A stretch of 15,931 nt of DNA from an uncultured Bacteroidia bacterium (GCA_937995505.1 CALKJV010000108.1:1-15931), one strand, 5' to 3'; shown: positions 1-6,647, numbered from the stretch's first letter. Notes: generated from the letters alone by a model not told the origin. Made by a program: numbers and translations.

Positions 1-122
1 CCACTTGGGCTGGGCAGGGGGAACTTTCGCTGCCCTTCCCTACGCCTGGCCTTTACTTTTTACGGATCTCCACTGCCACAGAGCCCTACACAGAGAAAGT
101 CCTCTGGCTCGGCACCCCTTAG
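1..122 (+). CDS. C-terminal end of a T9SS-secreted protein (partial)
   Basis: This is the last 39 codons of a gene that begins left of the window, read from position 3 to the TAG at 120-122. The peptide contains LPFPTPGLYFLRIST followed by EKVLWLGTP. That matches the final strands of the type A T9SS sorting domain (a Pro/Gly turn, then GxYxxxI, then a K-V-hydrophobic end), which directs the protein across the outer membrane and is removed at the surface. The cargo function cannot be told from this fragment. A competing long frame starting at position 5 crosses two convincing genes and is a shadow. The call rests on pattern only, because the diagnostic upstream part (the LYPNP-type motif) lies outside the window. 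Confidence 0.6.
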   Translation, partial: TWAGQGELSLPFPTPGLYFLRISTATEPYTEKVLWLGTP

Positions 123-149
123 GCCCTAGCAAAAGCCTTTCTTTGCTGC

Positions 150-488
150 ATGCGATGGACAGCGGCGGTAGCTGGGCTTTTTGGCGTAGGGGGCCTTATT
201 GGTGCCACCCTGCATGCCCATGTATTACCTGTACCAGCCCTTCAGCAAGGAGCTTACCTTGCCCTCTTCCACACTGCCCCGCTTCTGTGGCTGAGCCGTT
301 CTCAACCTACTCTCTGGGCTACCTTACAAGCCAGCTTCTTCACTGCGGGAGTACTTCTCTTTACAGGCAGCATCTACCTACGCTACTTAGCGGGCTGGAC
401 CCAAGCAGCCGCTATCGCCCCTGCGGGGGGTACCCTCCTGCTCTTAGCATGGGGGCTAGTACTTCTAAGCAGCCTTCGCAAAAGCTGA
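150..488 (+). CDS. DUF423 family small membrane protein
   Basis: This 112-residue integral membrane protein has four predicted hydrophobic segments (about residues 5-24, 33-50, 58-78 and 88-108). The order of features matches DUF423 (E. coli YgdD type): a Gly-rich first helix with GLIGATLHAHVL, a Y-x(4)-FHTAPLL segment in helix 2, LFTGSIYLRYL in helix 3, and an AIAPAGGTLLLLAWGLVLL last helix, which is the family's conserved TPxGG-like region. The molecular function of this family is unknown. The ATG at 150 is 27 nt after the stop of the T9SS gene fragment and has no obvious Shine-Dalgarno. The next gene starts 6 nt after its TGA, so the two are probably co-transcribed. Confidence 0.8.
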   Translation: MRWTAAVAGLFGVGGLIGATLHAHVLPVPALQQGAYLALFHTAPLLWLSRSQPTLWATLQASFFTAGVLLFTGSIYLRYLAGWTQAAAIAPAGGTLLLLAWGLVLLSSLRKS

Positions 489-494
489 CGCTGC

Positions 495-1355
495 ATGCAT
501 ATTATAGGCTTTATGATTCTGCGCAATGGGCTGCGCATGGACTACCCCTTTCGGGAGGCAATCGCTTCGGCGCTGCCCCTGTGCGATCGGTTTTATGTGT
601 CGGTCGGGCAGAGCGAAGATGGCACCTGGGAGGCATTAGCTGCGTGGGAGGAACCCAAACTCATCCTCCTTCGGAGTGAGTGGGACCTTTCGCTGAGAGA
701 GGGAGGTAAAGTGCTAGCGCAAGAGACCAACAAACTCCTTGCGCAGCTCCCACCCGCCGACTGGTACCTTTACCTGCAGGCCGACGAGGTATTGCATGAG
801 GCCGACTATCCCGCACTAGAAGCCAGCTTGCACCGCTGGAAAGACCATCCCGAAGTGGAAGGGCTGGTGTTTGACTATGTACACTTTTATGGCAGCTACC
901 GGTGGGTAGGGGCTTCCCGCAAGTGGTATCGGCGGGAGGTTCGGGTGATCCGAAGGCTACCCGGGGTAGCTTCGTACCGCGATGCGCAAGGGTTTCGCCG
1001 CTGGGGACGCAAGCTACGGGTTAAGCCCGCAGGGGCTCGCGTCTTTCACTACGGCTGGGTGCGTCCGCCCGAACGCCAGCGCCAGAAACTCCAAGAGCTG
1101 CACCGCTACTGGCATAACGACGCCTGGATAGAGGCAGCTCTGCCGGAAACTTTTGTGTATGATGGGAACGACTGGCTTGCCCCCTTTACCGGTACGCACC
1201 CGGCCGTCATGCAGGACCGCGTAGCCTCAGAGCCGTGGATTTTTCGGTACGATCCTCGGCAAGCCCGCCTTTCGCTGCGTGAGAGGCTGCTGCACTGGAT
1301 AGAAGCGAAAACTGGTTGGCGACCGGGGGAATTTCGGAATTATCGCCTCATCTAA
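495..1355 (+). CDS. Glycosyltransferase, family 2-like
   Basis: This is a 286-residue soluble protein. Residues 1-30 form the first strand and helix of a GT-A fold (MHIIGFMILRNG then the PFREAIASALPLCD helix). Residues 90-98 read WYLYLQADE, where the acidic Q-A-D-E is the DxD-equivalent metal and nucleotide-sugar site of GT2-like transferases. A Trp/Tyr/Arg-rich second half probably binds the acceptor. It is likely to transfer a sugar to a cell-surface glycan, but donor and acceptor are unknown. It has no signal peptide or membrane helix, so it should act in the cytoplasm or at the inner face of the membrane. Its last 8 bases overlap the end of the convergent GNAT gene, leaving no room for a separate terminator. 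Confidence 0.8.
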   Translation: MHIIGFMILRNGLRMDYPFREAIASALPLCDRFYVSVGQSEDGTWEALAAWEEPKLILLRSEWDLSLREGGKVLAQETNKLLAQLPPADWYLYLQADEVLHEADYPALEASLHRWKDHPEVEGLVFDYVHFYGSYRWVGASRKWYRREVRVIRRLPGVASYRDAQGFRRWGRKLRVKPAGARVFHYGWVRPPERQRQKLQELHRYWHNDAWIEAALPETFVYDGNDWLAPFTGTHPAVMQDRVASEPWIFRYDPRQARLSLRERLLHWIEAKTGWRPGEFRNYRLI

Positions 1356-1773
1356 GCGCTAAGCTGTAGATGATTTCGCCGAGGGAGTCAGCTTCCGAGA
1401 GCTTTTCAAAGCCGGCCCGCTCAAAGAGGCGTTGGGCGGGGAAGTTTTCGGGGTGAACCGCCGCCCGTAGCTCTGCGAGTCGGGCGGAGCGTCGCAGCTC
1501 CCGAATGAGTGCCAAAAGGCCTGCTCGCCCATACCCCAAACTCTGGTAGGTAGCATCCACCCAGATACGGCTAATCCACAGCCGAGGCGGCGCCCCAGCC
1601 ACCTCAATAAAGCCGATTAGGGTATCTCCTTGCCACAAGCCCCAAGACTGAAGGGGTATATCACTTGCCAGTTCGGGTGCAGGGGCATATACCTCTTGTC
1701 CCGGACGAAGGTGAACGGAGGAAAGCCGAGTGAGCTCTTCAGAATTGAGCCGGCGCAGCGTAAAACCTGCCAT
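1348..1773 (-). CDS. GNAT family N-acetyltransferase
   Basis: This 141-residue protein has the order of a GNAT fold. A beta strand with LIGFIEV is followed by LWISRIWVDATYQSLGYGRA (motif A; the Q-x-x-G-Y-G-R loop binds the acetyl-CoA pyrophosphate), and then AAVHPENFPAQRLFERAGF (motif B, the N-x-x-A-x-x-L-F-x-x-x-G-F signature). It acetylates an amine on a small molecule or a protein; the substrate is unknown. I chose the ATG at 1773. An upstream in-frame TTG at 1779 is rejected because it is part of the promoter TTTG box. That promoter is only 3 nt from the ATG, which suggests a leaderless message. The gene ends in an 8-bp tail-to-tail overlap with the glycosyltransferase. Confidence 0.85.
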   Translation of the reverse strand: MAGFTLRRLNSEELTRLSSVHLRPGQEVYAPAPELASDIPLQSWGLWQGDTLIGFIEVAGAPPRLWISRIWVDATYQSLGYGRAGLLALIRELRRSARLAELRAAVHPENFPAQRLFERAGFEKLSEADSLGEIIYSLALR

Positions 1774-1776
1774 GTA

Positions 1777-1784
1777 CAAAGGTA
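1777..1784 (-). promoter_or_regulatory. Bacteroidota -7 promoter box upstream of the GNAT gene
   Basis: On the minus strand the sequence reads TACCTTTG, an exact match to the TAnnTTTG -7 element of Bacteroidota sigma-A promoters. It is followed by TAC and then the ATG of the GNAT gene. No clear TTTG at the -33 position is visible. Transcription would start at or within a base or two of the ATG. The box lies in the short gap after the stop of the transporter gene. Confidence 0.5.
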
Positions 1785-1806
1785 TTACCTAAAAAAGATA
1801 TTACCT
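1778..1806. repeat. Tandem 13-bp operator-like repeat overlapping the GNAT promoter
   Basis: Two 13-bp direct copies, AAAGGTATTACCT (1778-1790) and AAAGATATTACCT (1794-1806), differ by one base and are spaced 16 bp start to start. The first contains a perfect palindrome (AGGTA-T-TACCT) and the second an imperfect version. The first copy overlaps the TAnnTTTG box, and the second runs into the stop codon of the transporter gene. This arrangement would suit a dimeric repressor, but no regulator is encoded nearby and chance is possible in A/T-rich spacer. Confidence 0.35.
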
Positions 1807-2597
1807 TAGGGTGAGCTTGTGACTCGCCCCCAGCTACGACTATCAGCGGCGGCCTGTTCTACCAAGTGATGGGCCAGCTCAGCCCCCAGATAAGCATCAA
1901 TAAGCCGATGCGCCACGTACAGGAGTGGAGTGAGCAGGATAGCTAAGGTAGCCTTGTAGAAGTAGTTTAGCAGGGCTATCACCGTAACCTGAGCGAAGCT
2001 CCAGCCAGCCCCCCACCAAAAAGCGATATACAACACTACGAAGCTATCTATGAGCTGCGAAATGAGCGTAGAGCCCGTGGCTCGTACGGCAAGCCAACGC
2101 CCCCGAGTGAGCCGTCGTAGCCAATGAAAGCTCACTACATCCACGAACTGCCCCAAAAGAAAGGCCGTGATAGAACCCACCACAATCCACATGCTCTGCG
2201 CAAACACCACATAAAACGCATCTGGCATATACACGGCGCGCCCCCCTACCTTATTCCAGATCCAGAAATCGGCAGGGGGTAAAAGGATAGCTAGCCCGAC
2301 CATAAGAAATGCGTAAGCAATGACACTAGCCGCAAGCCAAGAGAGAAACCGCACGGCTCGCAGGCCGAAGTATTCATTGATAAGGTCGCTGGTTACAAAA
2401 ACGATAGGCCAGAGCAGCACACCCGTGGAGAGGGAGAGGCTCAAAGGCCCTTCGCCGAAAAGGAAGAACGCTATCGGCTGGCCGCCGAAAGCCCGCTCTA
2501 AGGAGAAGACTTTTACGCCGATGAATTCTGCGATTAGGGCATTACCCAAAAATAGGGCGGCTAGAACTGTGAATAGGCGTTGGGGTTTAGCGATCAT
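1806..2597 (-). CDS. Queuosine precursor transporter (VUT/YhhQ family)
   Basis: This 263-residue inner-membrane protein has about six hydrophobic helices. It carries the signatures of the COG1738/YhhQ family: PIVFVTSDLINEYFG in the first half, a polar RATGSTLISQLIDSFVV helix in the second, and NYFYKATLAILLTPLLY near the end. In E. coli, YhhQ imports the 7-deazaguanine precursors preQ0/preQ1, which are used to make queuosine in the tRNA wobble base. Its ATG overlaps the TGA of the RNase Z gene in an ATGA junction, so the two should be translationally coupled, putting tRNA 3'-end maturation and tRNA modification supply in one unit. Which precursor is carried cannot be told from the sequence. 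Confidence 0.9.
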   Translation of the reverse strand: MIAKPQRLFTVLAALFLGNALIAEFIGVKVFSLERAFGGQPIAFFLFGEGPLSLSLSTGVLLWPIVFVTSDLINEYFGLRAVRFLSWLAASVIAYAFLMVGLAILLPPADFWIWNKVGGRAVYMPDAFYVVFAQSMWIVVGSITAFLLGQFVDVVSFHWLRRLTRGRWLAVRATGSTLISQLIDSFVVLYIAFWWGAGWSFAQVTVIALLNYFYKATLAILLTPLLYVAHRLIDAYLGAELAHHLVEQAAADSRSWGRVTSSP

Positions 2598-3505
2598 TCA
2601 ATGGGGTATAGGTGGCCTTCTTCGGCGAGGTAGGTTTCGGGGAAGGTACTTCGGGCCTCTTCTAGAAGGGGGCGCACGTCGCGGTATCGGGTGGAAAAGT
2701 GCCCTATATAGAGCCGTTGGGCTCCGCAGGCTTGGGCGATGAGGGCGGCTTCTCGAGCGGTGGAGTGAAAAGTCTGATGGGCGCGCTCCACATGCTCAGA
2801 GAGAAAGGTAGCCTCGTGATACAGCACCGTAACCCCAGAAACAAAATCGGCTATTTGGGGTGCATAGCGCGTGTCGGTGCAATAGGCGTAGCTTTTAGGG
2901 GGGGAGGGGGGTAGGAGGAAATCTTGGAGCGAGTAGGTTTTTCCTTGATGTGCCACGGAATTCCCTTTTCGCAGCTCAGAGAGGGCTTCTGGGGGAAGGC
3001 CGAGGGATTGCAGGCGTGCTCCATTTATGCGAGGCGGCTTGGGCCTTTCTCGGAAGAGATATCCTAAGGTAGGTACTCCATGCTGCAAGGGAAAAGCGTA
3101 AACCTCAAGGTGGGGAGTTTCCCACAGGGTTACGGGCTGCCGAAGGGGCAGCACTTCCCGTATAAAGAACGGATAGCGTAGCGTAGAAAAAGTGCCTTGG
3201 AGCTGCTGCTCCACAAGGGCTCGCAGTCCAGGTGGGCCCCATAGGTAGAGGGGCTTCTGATGCCCTTGCATGTGCAGCGTAGTCAGAAGCCCCCCTAATC
3301 CTAGCACGTGGTCGGCATGGAGATGGGAAATGAAAATGGCTTCTAGCTTGTGAAGCTTGAGCCCCAGCCGAAAAATGCGATTTTGCGTCCCCTCTCCGCA
3401 GTCTAAAAGGAAGTGGATACCCTCATAGTGCAGCCATTGTGCCGAGTGGTGGCGACCATGCAAAGGCATGGCACTGCTACTACCCAGCACCTGCACATAA
3501 AACAT
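2594..3505 (-). CDS. rnz: Ribonuclease Z (tRNA 3' endonuclease)
   Basis: This 303-residue metallo-beta-lactamase-fold enzyme removes 3' trailers from pre-tRNAs in the cytoplasm. All family motifs are present: the zinc site HLHADH at residues 61-66, a third metal ligand His142 in QHGVPTLGY, Asp211 in CTDTRY, a His231 region (LYHEATF) with the following A-x-x-T-x-H-S-T-A helix, and His269 in YIGHFSTRY. About 303 residues is the usual length of the short (ElaC/RNase Z-S) form. The ATG at 3505 lies 9 nt after the stop of the STAS gene, and the stop overlaps the transporter start by 4 nt. Nothing catalytic appears to be missing. Confidence 0.95.
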   Translation of the reverse strand: MFYVQVLGSSSAMPLHGRHHSAQWLHYEGIHFLLDCGEGTQNRIFRLGLKLHKLEAIFISHLHADHVLGLGGLLTTLHMQGHQKPLYLWGPPGLRALVEQQLQGTFSTLRYPFFIREVLPLRQPVTLWETPHLEVYAFPLQHGVPTLGYLFRERPKPPRINGARLQSLGLPPEALSELRKGNSVAHQGKTYSLQDFLLPPSPPKSYAYCTDTRYAPQIADFVSGVTVLYHEATFLSEHVERAHQTFHSTAREAALIAQACGAQRLYIGHFSTRYRDVRPLLEEARSTFPETYLAEEGHLYPIE

Positions 3506-3514
3506 CTTGTAAGC

Positions 3515-4063
3515 TTACTCCTCCTCTTCTTCCTCTTCTTCCCAGTCTTCCTCTTCTTCCTCCCAGTCTTCTTCCTCTTCTTCCCAGTCTTCCTCTTCCC
3601 AGTCCTCTTCCCAATCCTCTTCCCATTCTTCTTCTCCTTCTTCGTCCCAATCTAGTTCTTCTTCGTCCCACTCTTCGGCTTCTGGGTCTTCTTCTTCAGT
3701 CTTCTTAGCCAGCAGAGCGGTTTGATTTTGCAGATGCAGCAAAGCGTCCTCTATGGTCGGCATAAGCGTAAAAATTTCATTGAGTTTGGATAAGCTAAAA
3801 ACGGATTGCACCGCTGGGGCCGGGGCGACCACGAGTAGATCCCTCCCCTGCTCGCCCAGGATGCGGCGCAAAAGTAACAAAGCACTCAATACCGCGCTAT
3901 CAATATGCTGTACCGTACTGAGGTCCAAGATGACATTACCGGTGTGGCTATGGGCCAGCACAGCGAACTCAGATTTCAGCGTAGGCGTATGACTCGCATT
4001 GAGGCGATCCTCCAATGGCCGAAAGACCACTGCATCCGCCAGCTGCTCAATTTGATATTTCAT
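3515..4063 (-). CDS. STAS-domain (anti-sigma antagonist type) protein with a Glu/Trp tail
   Basis: This protein has 182 residues. Residues 1-112 form a STAS domain: an N-terminal beta strand, then NVILDLSTVQHIDSAVLSAL with the usual phosphorylatable Ser at 56, and a C-terminal helix. In known partner-switching systems, such a Ser is phosphorylated by a GHKL kinase and dephosphorylated by a PP2C phosphatase. Both enzyme types are encoded upstream in this window (7498-11792). After a short linker (AKKTEEEDPEAE), residues 123-182 are almost entirely Glu/Asp with eight Trp (132, 139, 147, 151, 155, 160, 167, 174) in units such as EEEEEDW. The tail is far outside a normal STAS protein, which is about 110 residues. 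The ATG overlaps the MBL gene stop (ATGA). The tail may bind a basic surface or metal; that is conjecture. Confidence 0.85.
   Translation of the reverse strand: MKYQIEQLADAVVFRPLEDRLNASHTPTLKSEFAVLAHSHTGNVILDLSTVQHIDSAVLSALLLLRRILGEQGRDLLVVAPAPAVQSVFSLSKLNEIFTLMPTIEDALLHLQNQTALLAKKTEEEDPEAEEWDEEELDWDEEGEEEWEEDWEEDWEEEDWEEEEEDWEEEEEDWEEEEEEEE
3517..3690 (-). repeat. Purine-rich triplet/21-nt repeat tract coding the acidic tail
   Basis: The minus strand here is built almost only of GAA/GAG with interspersed GAC-TGG, giving imperfect 12-, 15- and 21-nt units that encode E(n)DW. The last three units (towards 3517) are the most alike and have 7-codon spacing, which suggests recent expansion by slippage or unequal exchange. 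The plus strand is a pyrimidine-rich tract broken mainly by the AG of each TGG/GAC pair. Copy number may vary between strains. Confidence 0.75.
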
Positions 4064-4701
4064 AATCCCTGGAGAAAGGGATTATTCGCTTTTTCGGCGC
4101 CGAGCGTAGTAGGTTCGCCATGGCCGGGCCATATGTGCGTCGTATCTGGGAGCTGGGAAATAAGCTTTTGGAGGGAATCCATAATCGTATCGTAATCAGC
4201 CAGGGGGAGCTGATAGTTTCCAATGCTACCCTGAAAGAGTAGGTCTCCAGAGAAAAGCCACTCTACCTGCGGTAAATAGTATGCCACATGCCCAGGGGAA
4301 TGTCCCGGTACAAAGAGCACTTCTACCGTCTGGCCGTCCCAGGAGAGAGTCTCCCCGGGCTGCAGATAGCGTTGGGCTAGGGGGCCGGGCTCATATGAAA
4401 GCCCCATGAGGGTAGCCCATTCTGCGGCGTGGGCGTACACGACAGAATCGGCTTCGTGATAGTAGATAGGTACGCCATATGATTTAGCAGCCCAAGCTAC
4501 CCCTAAGACGTGGTCAATGTGGGTATGTGTTAGATAGATCGCGCTTAGCCGGGCTCCTGTACGCTGGAGGAGCGCCGCAAACGCCTGGCGCTCATGAGCG
4601 CTGTAGAAGCCTGGATCAATTAGCCAAGCCTGACCATCCGAAGCTACAAGGAGGTAGGTATTCTCCTGGTAGGGGTTGACCGTGAAGCGATGAAGCTGCA
4701 T
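4060..4701 (-). CDS. MBL-fold hydrolase (glyoxalase II-like)
   Basis: This 213-residue metallo-beta-lactamase-fold protein has the full dinuclear metal site: THTHIDH (His59, His61, Asp63, His64), His134 in VPGHSPGHVAYY, Asp153 in FSGDLLF and His194 in PGHGEPTTLG. The FSGDLLFQGSIG stretch is typical of the hydroxyacylglutathione-hydrolase-like (YcbL) subgroup, which hydrolyses thioesters. It lacks the C-terminal glutathione-binding region of true GloB, so the substrate is uncertain. I chose the ATG at 4701 (peptide MQLHRFTVNPYQENTYLL), whose A is shared with the upstream dehydrogenase stop (TAATG). A longer frame to 4836 only adds residues antisense to nothing useful and is out of family. The stop overlaps the STAS start by 4 nt. 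Confidence 0.9.
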   Translation of the reverse strand: MQLHRFTVNPYQENTYLLVASDGQAWLIDPGFYSAHERQAFAALLQRTGARLSAIYLTHTHIDHVLGVAWAAKSYGVPIYYHEADSVVYAHAAEWATLMGLSYEPGPLAQRYLQPGETLSWDGQTVEVLFVPGHSPGHVAYYLPQVEWLFSGDLLFQGSIGNYQLPLADYDTIMDSLQKLISQLPDTTHIWPGHGEPTTLGAEKANNPFLQGL

Positions 4702-5552
4702 TAGGCGTACTCGTAGAAGCCTTTGCCAGATTTGCGCCCCAGGTAACCCGCTTGAACCATCTTTACGAGCAGGGGGCAGGGGGCATAGCGTGGATCCCCA
4801 AAACCCTCGTGAAGTACCCGAAGAATAGCTAGGCACACATCTAACCCGATAAAATCCGCTAGTTCCAACGGGCCCATAGGGTGGTTCATGCCCAGCTTCA
4901 TGATTGTATCAATCGCCTCACGAGTAGCCACGCCCTGGTAGAGGGCGTAGATGGCTTCGTTGATCATGGGCATAAGCACCCGATTAGAGATGAAGCCGGG
5001 GTAGTCTTGTACCAGGACAGGTTCTTTTTCTAAGGCGCGCGCCCATTGCAGGGTTGCCTCCACGGTGGCAGGGCTTGTCTGCAGGCCTTGGATTACTTCC
5101 ACGAGGCGCATAACCGGAACGGGGTTCATGAAGTGCATACCGATAAACCGATCGGGGTTGCGCACATGAGCTGCCAGCTGTGTGATAGAGATAGAAGAAG
5201 TATTGGTAGCTAAGATAGCGGTTTCGGGAGCCTGACGGCTTACCTCTTGCCAGATGGAGATTTTGAGCGCGAGGTCTTCGGGCACAGCTTCTACGACGAG
5301 GGCGGCTTGCGCTACAGCGGGAGCTACGCTATCATAAAAGGTAAGCCGATCCAGAAGCGCCTGTCGGGCTTCGGGGGTGAGTATTCCTTTGCGTACCTGG
5401 CGTTCCGTATTCTGGGCGACGATAGCTCTAGCTTTTTCCCATCGCTGGGTATCCACTTCTACCCAAGCTACAGGATAATCATACTGCGCAAATACATGGG
5501 CGATGCCAGTGCCCATGGTACCTGCGCCTAAAACTGCTACTTTGGACTGCAT
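4701..5552 (-). CDS. 3-hydroxybutyryl-CoA dehydrogenase
   Basis: This 283-residue enzyme oxidises L-3-hydroxyacyl-CoA to 3-ketoacyl-CoA, or the reverse, with NAD(P). The Rossmann nucleotide loop GAGTMG is at residues 9-14. The catalytic and substrate residues Ser119 (NTSSISIT), His140 (HFMNPVPVMRLVEVI), Glu152 and Asn190 (GFISNR) are spaced 21, 12 and 38 residues apart, as in human HADH. The C-terminal domain carries NHPMGPLELADFIGLD and GRKSGKGFYEY. Its length equals single-domain Hbd/PaaH proteins and not the fused FadB. It is followed without a gap by the MBL hydrolase. A thioester hydrolase beside an acyl-CoA enzyme is sensible, but no thiolase or crotonase is in view, so the pathway (butanoate, beta-oxidation or phenylacetate) is open. 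Confidence 0.93.
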   Translation of the reverse strand: MQSKVAVLGAGTMGTGIAHVFAQYDYPVAWVEVDTQRWEKARAIVAQNTERQVRKGILTPEARQALLDRLTFYDSVAPAVAQAALVVEAVPEDLALKISIWQEVSRQAPETAILATNTSSISITQLAAHVRNPDRFIGMHFMNPVPVMRLVEVIQGLQTSPATVEATLQWARALEKEPVLVQDYPGFISNRVLMPMINEAIYALYQGVATREAIDTIMKLGMNHPMGPLELADFIGLDVCLAILRVLHEGFGDPRYAPCPLLVKMVQAGYLGRKSGKGFYEYA

Positions 5553-5559
5553 AACTTGC

Positions 5560-6141
5560 TCAGAGAGACAAAGATTTCTCAGCCAAGATCTGCCCCTGGT
5601 ATGCCTCGTAGAGGCGCACCAGGAATGCCCCGCGCAGACTTTGAGGAAAGGTGTAAACCCTCTCGCAAGCGGCGGAATTTTCTATGGGAATTGTGAAGAC
5701 TTCCTCGCCGAAGCGATTGTAGCAGCGCAGTACATACTGCCCAGGTTCCGGCAGATGCAAGCGCAAGAGGGGCGCATGGGTCCGCTCAAAATCTATGCGA
5801 GTGGGCTTAGGCGGTGCCCCCTTAGGATATCCCTCATACAAAATCGCATGGCCCGCCCGCAGCGTAGGGCCTTGAAGCACTACACGCAGCTTTGCCGAAG
5901 GAGCCGTGGGTAGGGGGCATAGATCAAACCGCTTCGGTAAACTCCATCTATCTATAGTAACTTTTTTGAGAACAATCCATTCACCTCTTGGGCTTTCCTC
6001 TTGGACCACCAGGAAGAGGGGTTTATCTGAGCTATGCACTTGGAGGCTTAGACAAAAATTTTCTCCTTCCTGCGTGGTATGCGTAAAACGCACTCCTTGG
6101 AGGGTATCTACGCTCCAGAGACAGAGCCAGAGAAGCAGCAT
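5560..6141 (-). CDS. Secreted protein of unknown function
   Basis: This 193-residue protein is not recognised. The ATG at 6141 gives a short hydrophobic start (MLLLWLCLWSVDT) that could be a signal peptide, although it lacks basic residues before the core. An in-frame TTG two codons upstream is less likely. The rest is strand-rich with alternating hydrophobic residues. Near residues 130-155 there is a PGQYVLRCYNRFGEEVF stretch that resembles an immunoglobulin-like or T9SS-like beta strand pair, and the C-terminus has LRGAFLVRLYEA with ILAEKSLSL. The latter resembles, but does not clearly match, a sorting domain. It begins 12 nt after the coiled-coil membrane protein and ends 7 nt before the dehydrogenase start. 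It may be the periplasmic or surface partner of the membrane proteins, but that is inference from position alone. Confidence 0.6.
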   Translation of the reverse strand: MLLLWLCLWSVDTLQGVRFTHTTQEGENFCLSLQVHSSDKPLFLVVQEESPRGEWIVLKKVTIDRWSLPKRFDLCPLPTAPSAKLRVVLQGPTLRAGHAILYEGYPKGAPPKPTRIDFERTHAPLLRLHLPEPGQYVLRCYNRFGEEVFTIPIENSAACERVYTFPQSLRGAFLVRLYEAYQGQILAEKSLSL

Positions 6142-6153
6142 AGACAATGCAGA

Positions 6154-6621
6154 TTACTGCGACTTCTTTATCATTTCCATAAGCTCTATGGCTCGAGCTG
6201 GGGCAAAAATGAGGTAGTAGAGCATAAAAAGAACCATTACAGTTAGCACAGCTATCATAATCACCAGGAATATCTGCACTCGCCCCACTCTTTTATCTAT
6301 AGCTACCTGTTCTTCGGAGATACGCTCAAAATTATGTACGATTGCCTTTTGGGTTTTTTTCGCCTCTTCTTCTTTCTCGCGCAGGAGCTGGTTTTGGCGC
6401 TCCAGCTCTGCGTTCATCTCGTCTAGGCGGCGCTGATTGCGGTCTGCGATGCGGGTGAGGGTTCGGGCTTCGGCTAGAAGCTTATCGTACTCCTCTACCA
6501 TATGCTTGTACGCCTGCAGCCATTCCTCAGGAGGCATATCTAAACGGGCTAAGGTAAGCTTAGCTTGTTGTAACAGCTGCGTTTCCTCTGCGAAAAGGTC
6601 CTTCCGACTAGCCGCACTCAT
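6154..6621 (-). CDS. Coiled-coil, single-pass membrane protein (paralogue A)
   Basis: This 155-residue protein has three parts. Residues 8-50 hold a helical domain with FAEETQLLQQA and PPEEWLQAYKHMVEEYDKLL. Residues 50-108 form a long coiled coil that begins ARTLTRIADRNQRRLDEMN. A strongly hydrophobic helix (about 115-139) leads to a short C-terminal tail ending in KKSQ. With no signal peptide, the coiled coil should face the cytoplasm. The Y-x-K-L-L / L-T-R-I-x-D-R-x-Q pattern resembles the stalk preceding cyclase or GGDEF output domains, yet there is no enzymatic domain here. It is clearly paralogous to the next gene upstream (6648-7109). A TAnnTTTG box sits 7 nt before its ATG. Function is unknown, but the Sia genes immediately upstream suggest a signalling output or membrane scaffold. 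Confidence 0.75.
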   Translation of the reverse strand: MSAASRKDLFAEETQLLQQAKLTLARLDMPPEEWLQAYKHMVEEYDKLLAEARTLTRIADRNQRRLDEMNAELERQNQLLREKEEEAKKTQKAIVHNFERISEEQVAIDKRVGRVQIFLVIMIAVLTVMVLFMLYYLIFAPARAIELMEMIKKSQ

Positions 6622-6628
6622 AACTGTG

Positions 6629-6636
6629 CAAAGGTA
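6629..6636 (-). promoter_or_regulatory. TAnnTTTG promoter box for coiled-coil gene A
   Basis: The minus strand reads TACCTTTG, 7 nt upstream of the ATG at 6621, inside the 26-nt gap after the stop of paralogue B. It matches the Bacteroidota -7 consensus. No clear -33 TTTG lies at the usual spacing. If used, it gives a leaderless or nearly leaderless message for the downstream genes. Confidence 0.45.
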
Positions 6637-6647
6637 CTATTTTTCGG

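Noticed and set aside
5..679. Long open frame at the left edge, 224 codons
   Set aside because: It crosses the DUF423 and glycosyltransferase genes in another frame, has low-complexity composition and no family resemblance. The T9SS tail and the two real genes explain the region.
1014..1199. Antisense frame inside the glycosyltransferase
   Set aside because: It is short, has no family resemblance and is fully overlapped by a well-supported gene.
3517..3690. CRISPR-like array, because of regularly spaced repeats
   Set aside because: The units are coding, in frame, 12-21 nt long and without unique spacers.
3413..3708. Plus-strand frames encoding Phe/Leu/Pro-rich, very hydrophobic peptides that look like membrane proteins
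   Set aside because: They are the antisense of GAA/GAG/TGG repeats in the STAS tail. The hydrophobicity comes from the pyrimidine-rich strand alone.
4702..4836. N-terminal extension of the MBL hydrolase
   Set aside because: The extra 45 residues lie wholly within the dehydrogenase coding region. The ATG at 4701 starts exactly at the family's N-terminus and forms a TAATG junction.
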